Of a stretch of 17,261 nucleotides of DNA, positions 4,745-12,035 are shown one piece after another. The DNA is from Methanobacteriota archaeon (GTDB taxonomy: Archaea; Thermoplasmatota; Poseidoniia; Poseidoniales; Thalassarchaeaceae): the NCBI GenBank assembly GCA_002685415.1, contig NYXO01000049.1:1-17261 (forward strand), in the 5' to 3' direction. A program made the position numbers and the translations under genes. The first letter of the stretch is position 1. Every line of letters starts with the position of its first letter. A model generated the notes under the pieces. That model had not been told where the DNA came from and made no database searches. It saw only the letters and a program-made list of their open reading frames with translations.

Positions 4745-6781
4745 TCAACGAAGTTCAACTTGAGTTACGCTAACCGGTGGTGGGAATGGTAAGTTCTCAA
4801 TTTCGTAGTTGTTGACGTTGTTATTGGCTGCCCAAGCTCTTGACCATAGGTCTAGAGTATCAGAATTGAGATGTTCGGCCAACCACAACAAACCTTGCTC
4901 TAGAGTTCCATACTCTTCAGCTAGACTATCTTGTACAGCCTCCGGCAGTTCTAGGAAGTTCACTGAGTTACCAAGAACACAGTCTGGTGGAACAACGACC
5001 CAGCGTAGCCTCCTATCTTGTTGAGCATTTACAATTGCCTGGCAGGCGATGCGACTGATGCCTCTTGCATCTATTGGGCCTTTCCACATTGCCTGAGAAC
5101 GCTCCAATGCGTCTCTAGGAATAGATGATGTGTATCCAGGGTGGTTAATCGATACCTTACCCTTCTCTAGACTGAAGTGAATTCCTCGAATAAACGGAGT
5201 TCCGCGCGATCTTGGTTTCCAATCACGAATGTCTTCGGACCAAGTGGTCTGGTCTATTTCACCTACACGCACACGGATAGGGTCGCCACTTGGGTTCAGC
5301 CAATTATGGTCCTCAGATAGTCGAGGTAAATCAGCCAATTGTGAAATTGCATTTAGCACCTTACGCCGCTCGTGTTCTTTTCGAGGCATTCTAGGGACAG
5401 CCCAATTTGTATCAGTCCAAGTAGCCCATGTGGAGCGCTCCAATTCCAATTTAGGTGACTTAGGGTCGAGTCCGGCTGATGGAAGTACATCGGTTGACTC
5501 AAGTGGGCCCCAACTGGTTAGTTTTGTAGTCTCGCCGCCAACTGAAATTGCGATGACTAAAACGCCTTGCGATACACCGGGGAAAACCCTCTGACTCTCA
5601 GGGAACGACCAAGCGGAATCCCAATTATTTCTCTCAACCATCAGTCGGCGAAGTGGTATACTGCTCTTCTCTCGTAGCAATGAATCCGGAACAATCATTC
5701 GAACCCGCCCGCCTTCTTCAACGAGTTGCAGGGAACGTTCCAAGAACAAACGATACAGGTTTACATTTCCAAGAAGTGTACTAAATCTGAGTCTACCATC
5801 CGGTTCTGTAATACTGCGCAATTCACGAGATAATTCCTTGCGCAGGTGGCTTCCATCAGGGTGACCTCGGAATCGATCCTTGATTCGAAGCCATGGAGGG
5901 TTGCAAATCAGTAGTCGAGGATTTTCATCCCAAGGCCAGGATCCTCGTAGTGCGTCTCCTTCTTGCACGCTAGTCTCAAGCAATTCTTCGGCCTGTTTTC
6001 TTCCAATTCGAGACTCGTCACCTTCGCCGTCCAACTCAACAAGCTCTGATTTTGCAAGAACCAATAGTAGTCTTCTGCGGGTACAGCGAACCGCAATATC
6101 TGAAATATCCAAGAGTTGCAATTTCGAAAGCAGACGAATTGTATCCTCCTTCTTGGTAGCGGCAGGCATACCATCAATTCTTTCTGAGTGAACTTTCAGC
6201 AGACGCTCAGGGAATAATCCAGCTCCAACTGCAGGATCAGCAAATGGAAGTGGGATTCCAGAGGCGGTCTTCTTTCCGGCGGTTACCGCCTCATCAACCT
6301 CGTCTCCATCATCTTTCGAATTGGCTTCATTCATCTGTGCTGCGAACGCACGGAAGCCAGGCGGCAAAGCTGCCAGTGAAATTCCAGTAGGCACTGGTTG
6401 TTCGCCATCTGCACCCCGTTCTCCTAACTCATCAGCTAACATAGCATCCGCAAATCGAGCAGGAGTCGCGTAAGCCCCGCGTGGAGACCTACCATCGATT
6501 TCGGCATCGTAGCGAGCCAGCATATGGTCGAGAACAGCGCCAGGATTGGATAGAAGCCCTGCGGGTAAAGTAGGCCAGTCATTGGGCATTGTAGCGGCAA
6601 TTGGAATATTATGCCGAATCGATTCTTCCCAAGCATCTAGCCAACGTTCAAGCTGTTCAATCCTATTCTCACACGACCTATCCAGTCGCGCATACCATCC
6701 AGAAGCGTCGCTAACCATGGCACCGACGCGCCATCCCACATGGGTCTCTACTTTGAATGGAACGGTTGCAATCAACCTCAC
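4745..6781 (-). CDS. Eco57I-like N6-adenine DNA methyltransferase
   Basis: Class I SAM-dependent DNA methyltransferase of about 678 residues. An N-terminal region of about 100 residues leads into RGAYATPARFADAML, the 'YxTP' entry seen in Eco57I/type IIG enzymes. Motif I is DPAVGAGLFPERLL (about residues 182-195), then DISDIAVRCTRRRLLL (motif II region), GDAL (275-278), and motif IV NPPW (294-297), diagnostic of adenine N6 methylation. The C-terminal 300 residues would hold the target-recognition domain. No PD-(D/E)xK or HNH nuclease motif is evident, so it is probably a solitary methylase or needs a partner nuclease. The frame is open to 6964, but the upstream gene ends at 6795, so GTG 6781 (alternatives TTG 6775, ATG 6718) is a better start. 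It lies 13 nt downstream of a coiled-coil protein gene. Confidence 0.87.
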   Translation of the reverse strand: MRLIATVPFKVETHVGWRVGAMVSDASGWYARLDRSCENRIEQLERWLDAWEESIRHNIPIAATMPNDWPTLPAGLLSNPGAVLDHMLARYDAEIDGRSPRGAYATPARFADAMLADELGERGADGEQPVPTGISLAALPPGFRAFAAQMNEANSKDDGDEVDEAVTAGKKTASGIPLPFADPAVGAGLFPERLLKVHSERIDGMPAATKKEDTIRLLSKLQLLDISDIAVRCTRRRLLLVLAKSELVELDGEGDESRIGRKQAEELLETSVQEGDALRGSWPWDENPRLLICNPPWLRIKDRFRGHPDGSHLRKELSRELRSITEPDGRLRFSTLLGNVNLYRLFLERSLQLVEEGGRVRMIVPDSLLREKSSIPLRRLMVERNNWDSAWSFPESQRVFPGVSQGVLVIAISVGGETTKLTSWGPLESTDVLPSAGLDPKSPKLELERSTWATWTDTNWAVPRMPRKEHERRKVLNAISQLADLPRLSEDHNWLNPSGDPIRVRVGEIDQTTWSEDIRDWKPRSRGTPFIRGIHFSLEKGKVSINHPGYTSSIPRDALERSQAMWKGPIDARGISRIACQAIVNAQQDRRLRWVVVPPDCVLGNSVNFLELPEAVQDSLAEEYGTLEQGLLWLAEHLNSDTLDLWSRAWAANNNVNNYEIENLPFPPPVSVTQVELR

Positions 6782-6794
6782 TCGAGGTGGTTTT

Positions 6795-7406
6795 TTAGGG
6801 GGTAAATCCAAAAAAATCTTGCTCAATTTCGATAATTTGCCGATGTTGTAGCAAATATGCGATTGCCTCATCGACTTCATCAACCGAAATCCCCATCGGT
6901 TGCAGAGCATCAATAAAATCATCAAAATGCACAGGGCTGTCGTCTTCCAAGGAAGCAACCTCAATCGTTCCTAGAATGTGTTCTGCAACAATTGCTAGCA
7001 ACGGATCGTCGTCAACTCCCATAATTCCGCCAGAAACCAAGGGCTCGTCGTTCTCTTCAGACGTCCCCTCTGACTTTTGAGACGTGATCGATTTGTCGAA
7101 TATGTCGAAGAGATTTTTCTGATGAGGGTCTCTTAACAATTCAGGCCCAGCAACTTCTCTTTGTCGCTTCAGCTTCTTTACCAGAGTCTCTATTCTGTGA
7201 AGTCGCTGTTCAAGTCTCAGACGCTCACGACCAAGATGAGCTTCGACCAACTCTAACTCATCATCCGCACGTTCTTGTAACCATGCCGCTAAATCCCAAG
7301 TCGGGTCGATTCTCAACATAGTATCCCATAGACGAACTAATGAATCTGGCAATGTGTTGACGTCAATCCGTGAAGATTCACTACCCTCCTCGCCGCTGCG
7401 GTCCAT
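6795..7406 (-). CDS. Coiled-coil protein with C-terminal winged-helix-like domain, methyltransferase partner
   Basis: A 203-residue acidic protein that I do not recognise as a named family. Residues 1-40 include LPDSLVRLWDTMLRIDPTWDLAAWL. A heptad-rich helix (about 44-86, ELVEAHLGRERLRLEQRLHR and on through LVKKLKRQREV) predicts a coiled coil. A linker carries QKNLFDIF (96-103), which resembles a PCNA-interacting peptide. A Ser/Glu-rich stretch follows. The last 60 residues (FDDFIDALQPMGISVDEVDEAIAYLLQHRQIIEIEQDFF) look like a helix-turn-helix with a beta-wing. It precedes the DNA methyltransferase by 13 nt, so the two are surely co-transcribed. The ATG at 7406 is chosen because upstream codons run into the divergent dehydrogenase gene; it has only a poor ribosome binding site. 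Confidence 0.75.
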   Translation of the reverse strand: MDRSGEEGSESSRIDVNTLPDSLVRLWDTMLRIDPTWDLAAWLQERADDELELVEAHLGRERLRLEQRLHRIETLVKKLKRQREVAGPELLRDPHQKNLFDIFDKSITSQKSEGTSEENDEPLVSGGIMGVDDDPLLAIVAEHILGTIEVASLEDDSPVHFDDFIDALQPMGISVDEVDEAIAYLLQHRQIIEIEQDFFGFTP

Positions 7407-7426
7407 GTCACCATGTTCGCGGTGAC
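7407..7426. promoter_or_regulatory. Inverted repeat just upstream of the coiled-coil gene
   Basis: GTCACC (7407-7412) and GGTGAC (7421-7426) form 6-bp perfect arms with an 8-nt spacer. They abut the ATG at 7406 in the 121-nt spacer between two divergent genes. In RNA the hairpin would include the only purine-rich sequence before the start (GGTGAC), so it could limit translation; as DNA it could be an operator. Confidence 0.3.
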
Positions 7427-7527
7427 CGTCTATCAAATATCGCCTTAGAATTCCTCGTTGAAGGGTTTCTTTGCACGAAGGAATGAATGGGTTGTATTGA
7501 TGAATGATGAGCAAGTGCCAAGGTTTC

Positions 7528-8712
7528 ATGACAGGCTACCGTCTTACTGTATTGGCCGGCGACGGGACAGGCCCAGAGGTCATTGCTGAGGCACTGAAGG
7601 TAATCGAGACCTTTCAGCAACATAGCCCAATTTCATTTGAAATAACTGAAATTCCATGTGGAGGTCAGTATTATCTTGAAACTGGTGAGGAGTGGCCGGA
7701 AGGTTCGTTCGAACACTGTAGGGACAATTCGGACGCGATTCTTCTTGGTGCCATCGGCTGGCCAGATGCTAGACTACCAAATGGTGACATGGCAGGCGGC
7801 CAAGTCATACTTGGACTTAGGAGCGGACTCAAACTCTACGCTAATGTCCGTCCAATCAAACTCTACCCGGGTGTAAAACACAAGGTACACGGAGTGCATC
7901 AACAAGTTTGGCAACCAGATATGGTTGACATGGTAATGATTCGAGAGAATACCGAAGGCCTCTACCACTCTCTTCTACGTAGAATGGAACAGAAGGCCAA
8001 GGGAGAAAGGGACGAGCCGATTGTAATCGAAGAATTCCCTGGGCTTGAAGGAGAAGTTGAATGGGATCCAAGACCAATTTCCCGTAAAGGAAGTGAGAGA
8101 GTCATCAACTTCGCATTCGATTTAGCTCGCCATCGCCATAGAAAAATGGGAGTCCCCCAATCAGTAACTTGCGTTGACAAGTCAAACGTAACACGTGGGT
8201 GTAGATTATTCAGAGGGATTTTCAATGAGATTTCAGAAGAAAATCCGGATATCGAAACTCATGCAGCATACATTGATGCATTCACAATGTGGCTAATGAG
8301 GGATCCAGAGGATTTGGACGTCGTAGTCCTTCCAAACATGTTTGGTGATATCGCCACAGACCTAGCAAGTGTCTTGCAAGGAGGGCTCGGTATGGCTGCT
8401 AGTGCAAATTTAGGCCCTAATCACATGATGTTTGAGCCAGTTCATGGCTCAGCACCAAAATATACTGGAAAGAATGTAGTAAATCCGATTGCTACTCTAC
8501 AATCTGTACAGATGATGTTTGAGGCTTTAGCATACAGAAAGAAAGACGCTCACTTGGATAAGTGTGCTGACATACTGCAACAAGCAATTCAGGAACATTT
8601 CGAAGAAGGCGGAGTAGTAACCTACGATCTTGGTGGCGATGCTAGTACTTCCGAAGTCGGTCAAACCATCGCGGACAGATGTAAAACAATGCTAGAGAAA
8701 GAATTTCAGTAG
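7528..8712 (+). CDS. Isocitrate/isopropylmalate dehydrogenase family enzyme
   Basis: A 394-residue beta-decarboxylating dehydrogenase. Visible family elements: GDGTGPEV (11-18), ILGLRSGLKLYANVRP (94-109, substrate-carboxylate arginines R98 and R108), RENTEGLYHS (139-148), VDKSNV (217-222, catalytic Lys), AAYIDAFTM (246-254) and FGDIATD (272-278, metal Asp residues), and the cofactor loop EPVHGSAPKYTGKNVVNP (303-320). Such enzymes oxidise a 2-hydroxy acid and release CO2. The substrate cannot be fixed: ILGLR resembles isopropylmalate enzymes and RENTEG resembles tartrate or NAD-isocitrate dehydrogenases. The Lys-Tyr after HGSAP (311-312) matches NADP-dependent isocitrate dehydrogenases rather than NAD enzymes. 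ATG 7528 is chosen over ATG 7504. Its 3' end overlaps the convergent DsrE-like gene by 7 nt. Confidence 0.9.
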   Translation: MTGYRLTVLAGDGTGPEVIAEALKVIETFQQHSPISFEITEIPCGGQYYLETGEEWPEGSFEHCRDNSDAILLGAIGWPDARLPNGDMAGGQVILGLRSGLKLYANVRPIKLYPGVKHKVHGVHQQVWQPDMVDMVMIRENTEGLYHSLLRRMEQKAKGERDEPIVIEEFPGLEGEVEWDPRPISRKGSERVINFAFDLARHRHRKMGVPQSVTCVDKSNVTRGCRLFRGIFNEISEENPDIETHAAYIDAFTMWLMRDPEDLDVVVLPNMFGDIATDLASVLQGGLGMAASANLGPNHMMFEPVHGSAPKYTGKNVVNPIATLQSVQMMFEALAYRKKDAHLDKCADILQQAIQEHFEEGGVVTYDLGGDASTSEVGQTIADRCKTMLEKEFQ

Positions 8713-9095
8713 ACTAACTGAACTTCTGAGTCAGCGCTCAACTTGATTACGCCAGGCGGACCACTCCACTCGATTTGGTCATCGGCCACGATCAGAGCAT
8801 CGTCCCCCTCACTGTAACCAAGTGTTGATTTAACTGATGCAAATGAGCAGTAAAGGACTGCGTTTGCAATGATATTCTCCATCAATTGAGTAATGAAATT
8901 TGAATCAGGTCCCATCTCTTGATTTAGTTCTTCGATAAATTCCTCATCCAACAATCTTGTTCCCGCTCCGGCAAAGAAAACACTGACTTCATGGCCGTCA
9001 GAGATGGCCTGACCGACGCATGCTAAGCCTACGATTGACCTAAGCGGGTCGTTTTTTGGTTCGGATACAAATTTGAAGAAATATTTCTTGCCCAT
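8706..9095 (-). CDS. DsrE-like small protein
   Basis: A 129-residue protein. Its first half (KYFFKFVSEPKNDPLRSIVGLACVGQAISDGHEVSVFFAGAGTRLLDEE) follows the DsrE/TusD alpha-beta pattern: strand, a helix carrying GLACVGQA, then strand EVSVFFAGAG. A cysteine in AVLYCSFASVKS (C83) sits where DsrE proteins carry the persulfide cysteine, and a second one (C26) lies in helix 1. DsrE relatives carry sulfane sulfur or act as small redox and relay proteins; the partner is unknown here. It is the last gene of the cofactor operon, 12 nt after the phosphopantothenate synthetase, and meets the dehydrogenase gene tail-to-tail. The family call is by pattern only, so persulfide chemistry is inference. Confidence 0.65.
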   Translation of the reverse strand: MGKKYFFKFVSEPKNDPLRSIVGLACVGQAISDGHEVSVFFAGAGTRLLDEEFIEELNQEMGPDSNFITQLMENIIANAVLYCSFASVKSTLGYSEGDDALIVADDQIEWSGPPGVIKLSADSEVQLVY

Positions 9096-9107
9096 GAAAT
9101 TCCGAAC

Positions 9108-9899
9108 TTAACTTGGTATTTGATTTGATGCTTGAGCCATTATTCCAAGCGCATCTCGTAGGGCTTGGCCATTATCCCACTGCGAGATTTCAGGCTCCTC
9201 AACTAAGGCAGAACATAGTTCTGTCATTGCTCTGCTTACTTCATCGACAATGGTAACATGTGCCATTCTCGCAGTCCTTGAGAGTGGATTTAGGTCGATG
9301 ACCAATACTTGTTTTCCTAGTGCTACCAAAGCCTCGCAGCGATCTCCATCCTCCAAAGGCACAAGCACAGCATCAGCTGCCTCGATGCCACGAGAACTGC
9401 ATATTGAGCGAGGCCCTTCGAGCCCCTCAATTATTCCATCAGCATCTCCTCCAAGGATATCGACAGAGTTTACAATATCGGGCCACTGCGAATCATCCCA
9501 ACCAAGAGGAGGGTCTTGGTTAGCAACATTGAGGCGCAAATTTTCAAGTGTTGAAATCAAAATCTCCATCCTTTCAGGCGTTCGATAGTAAATGTTGACT
9601 TCAACTGGACATCCGATTATTGCGGCTGCGCGAATCGCCTGCTCTCCCGCTAATACGGTGGTGTTGCCATTGAGGGAAATGACTGCTCTCTCGGCTTTGA
9701 GTAGCCGTGCTGCCGTTTCACGAATTGCTAGTGAGGCGGAATCACTAGTTTTCTCTCCCAGAAGGTAATCAAAAGCCTCTCCTCTGCCATGAGCAATCAA
9801 TGCAGATTCGGCAAGTAAGCCTTGGGAAGCCGCCTCGGTCAATTTAGCTCTAGCAAGTAAAGAGGCTTTCCTTGGGTGGGAGTCGGGTATCTCTCCCAT
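9108..9899 (-). CDS. Archaeal phosphopantothenate synthetase (4-phosphopantoate--beta-alanine ligase)
   Basis: A 263-residue protein of the archaeal PPS (DUF137/COG1701) family. Hallmarks: IPDSHPRKASLLARAKLTEA at the N-terminus, HGRGEAFDYLLGE (residues 37-49), VISLNGNTTVLA (about 73-84), and near the C-terminus DLNPLSRTARMAHVTIVDEV. In archaea the enzyme joins 4-phosphopantoate to beta-alanine with ATP, replacing bacterial PanC in CoA synthesis. This gene is the strongest single indicator that the window is archaeal. Its ATG begins directly at the end of nadC (nadC stop 9902-9900, ATG 9899-9897), so the two are translationally coupled. Confidence 0.92.
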   Translation of the reverse strand: MGEIPDSHPRKASLLARAKLTEAASQGLLAESALIAHGRGEAFDYLLGEKTSDSASLAIRETAARLLKAERAVISLNGNTTVLAGEQAIRAAAIIGCPVEVNIYYRTPERMEILISTLENLRLNVANQDPPLGWDDSQWPDIVNSVDILGGDADGIIEGLEGPRSICSSRGIEAADAVLVPLEDGDRCEALVALGKQVLVIDLNPLSRTARMAHVTIVDEVSRAMTELCSALVEEPEISQWDNGQALRDALGIMAQASNQIPS

Positions 9900-10862
9900 T
9901 CAATCACCACCAACAATTTTCATCGATAGATCGAGTGGAGAAACACCTCGATTTAGAGCACTAGTTGAGACCAAATCAACACCCGATTCAATCCATTGTC
10001 CAAGATCTTCGTGCACAACCCCGCCAGAGCCTTCCAATATACACCATGCACGTAGGTTTTCTTGCATCAGAATATTGTGAACTTCAGCACAACCTTTCGG
10101 ACCCATATTGTCTAGCAGTAAGACTATTTTTTCACAGCCGCTACGTTCTATCTGTAGTGAATCCCATGCTTTTACTGCGGCCAATGCTTGGCTTGAATCT
10201 CTAACTTCAATGACTGTAAATTCTGCGTCAGAATCCATGTCAATTAACGATACAGCAGTGGCTACTGCAGCATCTTCTTCATCGATTCCGGGAGCCAAGG
10301 CTGGCAAGTCGTTTTCTTTGATCATCAATGCATCAGCACGGGACAATCTGTGAGTCAATCCACCGCCGACATGTACTGACCATTTATCGAGTAGACCCCA
10401 ATCCGTCTTTCTAGTACAGGCAACTCCAATATCTCCCGCCTGAGAAACCCAAGCAGCGGTATTTGTTGCAATACCAGACATCCGACCTAGTATGTTGAGC
10501 ATGATTCTCTCACATCGTAGAATTTGAACAGCGGGTCCGGAAATTTTGAGCACCTGTTCGCCAGATTGTACACTTTCCCCTTCTATAACATTCCAAGTCA
10601 CAGTACAATCTGGAAAATGCTGTATTACGAGCCTATCAACTACACTTGTACCCGCAATAATTCCGTTTGCCTTGGCTCTAATTTCGCCCACTATATTCTC
10701 CTCAGAACTTTCACCTCCGCCATGCTCGTCAGCAATCATGGCGTTTATCCATCTATCCATCGAATCGTGGAATAGCGCCGTCGGCTCGGCATTAGCAAGA
10801 AGCCACGAGCGGTCGTGAGGGAGGCTGTTCACGGTAGGATGGGGTAGTTGCTCCACCTTCAA
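9900..10862 (-). CDS. nadC: Quinolinate phosphoribosyltransferase (nicotinate-nucleotide pyrophosphorylase)
   Basis: A 320-residue protein with NadC motifs in order. CERIMLNILGRMSGIATNTA (117-136) is followed by ACTRKTDWGLLDKWSVHVGG (148-167), where TRKT binds substrate phosphate, then GGLTHR (167-172), RADALMIKEND (175-185), LLLDNMGPKG, an ILEGSGGV loop (EASGG in most homologues) and STSALNRGVSPLDLSMK at the end. It converts quinolinate and PRPP to nicotinate mononucleotide in NAD synthesis. Homologues usually have TRKTTPGLR where this protein has TRKTDWGLL. The start used is a TTG that overlaps the upstream stop as TTGA. An internal Met (ATG 10760) would give a more typical 286 residues but would leave a 98-nt gap inside a compact operon. 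Confidence 0.92.
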   Translation of the reverse strand: MKVEQLPHPTVNSLPHDRSWLLANAEPTALFHDSMDRWINAMIADEHGGGESSEENIVGEIRAKANGIIAGTSVVDRLVIQHFPDCTVTWNVIEGESVQSGEQVLKISGPAVQILRCERIMLNILGRMSGIATNTAAWVSQAGDIGVACTRKTDWGLLDKWSVHVGGGLTHRLSRADALMIKENDLPALAPGIDEEDAAVATAVSLIDMDSDAEFTVIEVRDSSQALAAVKAWDSLQIERSGCEKIVLLLDNMGPKGCAEVHNILMQENLRAWCILEGSGGVVHEDLGQWIESGVDLVSTSALNRGVSPLDLSMKIVGGD

Positions 10863-11116
10863 TTGTTGGAATCGTATTCTGCCTCAGCAGAAGCGAGTAA
10901 AGCCAACAAAGAATCCACCTGTTCTCTAACTTCTCTTAGGTCATCACCTTTGACAAAAATGCGAAGTCCAGCTTGTCCCCCTTCACATTCTGTGACCAGT
11001 TCAATATCGGCGAAATCCTGACCTTCGATGGCGGAAAGCAGGGCTTCAGCCTTGACCATGTCTCCTGTCCAGACCATCTCCGTCTCGACTTCGACCATGG
11101 TAACCGCAGAACCCAT
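10859..11116 (-). CDS. KEOPS subunit Pcc1-like protein
   Basis: An 85-residue protein, the typical Pcc1 size. It has the order strand (VEVETEMVWTG), helix (VKAEALLSAIE), strand (DIELVTECEGG), strand (AGLRIFVKGDD) and a C-terminal helix (LREVREQVDSLLALLASAEAEY). The pair 'I-x-V/A-K-x-x-D-L-R-x-x-R' followed by L-L-x-L resembles the Pcc1 dimerisation helix. In KEOPS, Pcc1 dimerises Kae1 for tRNA t6A modification. No other KEOPS gene is in the window, and the protein is small and weakly conserved, so the family call is moderate. It overlaps nadC by 4 nt and lies 29 nt after the mPGES-2-like gene. ATG 11116 or 11098 could be the start. Confidence 0.55.
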   Translation of the reverse strand: MGSAVTMVEVETEMVWTGDMVKAEALLSAIEGQDFADIELVTECEGGQAGLRIFVKGDDLREVREQVDSLLALLASAEAEYDSNN

Positions 11117-11145
11117 TCATCTATCGCTGCTGCGGTCAGGAAAAT

Positions 11146-11904
11146 TCAGACTCCAGATACTAATTGCATTCGATTATACCAACCGAAGGCTTCGGGATGA
11201 GCCTCTAGAATATCGAAACCTTCCAAGCCCTGCATTGAGCGAAGGATTCCATAATTTGCGAAATCTGCACCATTCGGATTTTCTCCTCCGAAGAAATCGC
11301 CTTTGAAACCACTACTCATTGTATCTAATTGGGTTTTGAGATTCTCTCTAGGCGGCTGATCAAACATTTTTGCGCGAGAACGACCAACCATTTTCATTAC
11401 AAATCCGCCAAGATACTTGTTCACAAGTTTGTCTTTTCTTGAGAAGTTCTCGATACCATTGACGTATTCTAATGCACGGAATGAACTTCCAAAAGTCCGG
11501 TAGATTACAGCAACAATGGATTTGCCGAGTACCTTGTTGCTGAATTCCATCCAACGATCTTGTTCAGGATCATGCCCCGCACGTGGGAATAGATTTCCAT
11601 TATTGGAATCGATATAGTGAAGGATATCGTTTGACTCATCCATTGCATTCCCATCAATATCAACGTAGACAGGAACTTGATTCCAATCTCCCCACTTTAG
11701 TTCAGCCTTCTTCATTGGCTCAACTTCGACGTCAGCATAAGCGATGCCGCGGCTACCCAATAGTGCACGAATCTTGAAGCAAAATGGACAAGACTGGAAT
11801 GAGTATATTGTCGGCAATCCATCGACTACCTGCTCGGGGTATAGCCTGGTGCCATTTTCATCGGCCTCTACAACCGCCTCGATGTCGGCCTCGGTGGGTG
11901 TCAT
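11146..11904 (-). CDS. Prostaglandin E synthase 2-like protein (glutaredoxin/GST fold)
   Basis: A 252-residue protein. The N-terminal glutaredoxin-like domain has CPFC at residues 39-42 in YSFQSCPFCFKIRALLGSRG, followed by YADVEVEPMKKAELKW, the cis-Pro site QVPVYVD (77-82) and DESNDILHYID. The C-terminal helical part has VIYRTFGSSFRALEYV, a KYLGGFVMKMVGRSRAK stretch and NPNGADFANYGILRSMQGLE. This order and wording follow animal mitochondrial PGES-2 (CPFCSKVR, VEVNPVRRAEIK, VYRTPTEAL, PNLADLAVYGVLRVMEGL), here recalled from memory. Human PGES-2 isomerises PGH2 or binds haem, and its ancestral role is unknown. No prostaglandin substrate is expected here; thiol chemistry is the safest inference. 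It leads the cofactor operon and is divergent from metK. No signal peptide is seen. Confidence 0.85.
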   Translation of the reverse strand: MTPTEADIEAVVEADENGTRLYPEQVVDGLPTIYSFQSCPFCFKIRALLGSRGIAYADVEVEPMKKAELKWGDWNQVPVYVDIDGNAMDESNDILHYIDSNNGNLFPRAGHDPEQDRWMEFSNKVLGKSIVAVIYRTFGSSFRALEYVNGIENFSRKDKLVNKYLGGFVMKMVGRSRAKMFDQPPRENLKTQLDTMSSGFKGDFFGGENPNGADFANYGILRSMQGLEGFDILEAHPEAFGWYNRMQLVSGV

Positions 11905-11963
11905 CGACGCTGCGAAAAAGACCCCTTTCTCAATGCTGCGGTGATAATGACCTCAAATTTCAT

Positions 11964-11996
11964 ACTGAATACACACCTTTTTGTTAGATATTCAGT
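11964..11996. promoter_or_regulatory. Inverted repeat between the PGES-2-like gene and metK
   Basis: ACTGAATA (11964-11971) and TATTCAGT (11989-11996) are perfect 8-bp arms with a 17-nt spacer. They lie in the 131-nt divergent spacer, 13 nt before the metK promoter core. The position suits an operator for one or both transcripts. No SAM riboswitch structure is evident. Confidence 0.35.
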
Positions 11997-12000
11997 TCGC

Positions 12001-12017
12001 CGAAAACCCATATATGG
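12001..12017 (+). promoter_or_regulatory. Candidate archaeal BRE/TATA promoter of metK
   Basis: A purine-rich CGAAA followed by CCATATATGG puts a TATATA-type box about 24 nt before the metK ATG at 12036. Archaeal TATA boxes usually lie about 25-30 nt before the transcription start. This places the start of the mRNA at or near the start codon and predicts a leaderless or very short-leader transcript. A GGAAGG sequence at 12016-12021 could act as a Shine-Dalgarno site instead. Confidence 0.4.
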
Positions 12018-12035
12018 AAGGATGGCCGGATAGAC

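Noticed and set aside
4809..5024. Plus-strand open frames opposite the methyltransferase
   Set aside because: They are short, have no domain signal, and lie wholly antisense to a clear coding sequence.
6782..6964. An extension of the methyltransferase frame into the upstream gene
   Set aside because: It overlaps the last 57 codons of a better-supported gene on the same strand, and its first residues resemble nothing in the family.
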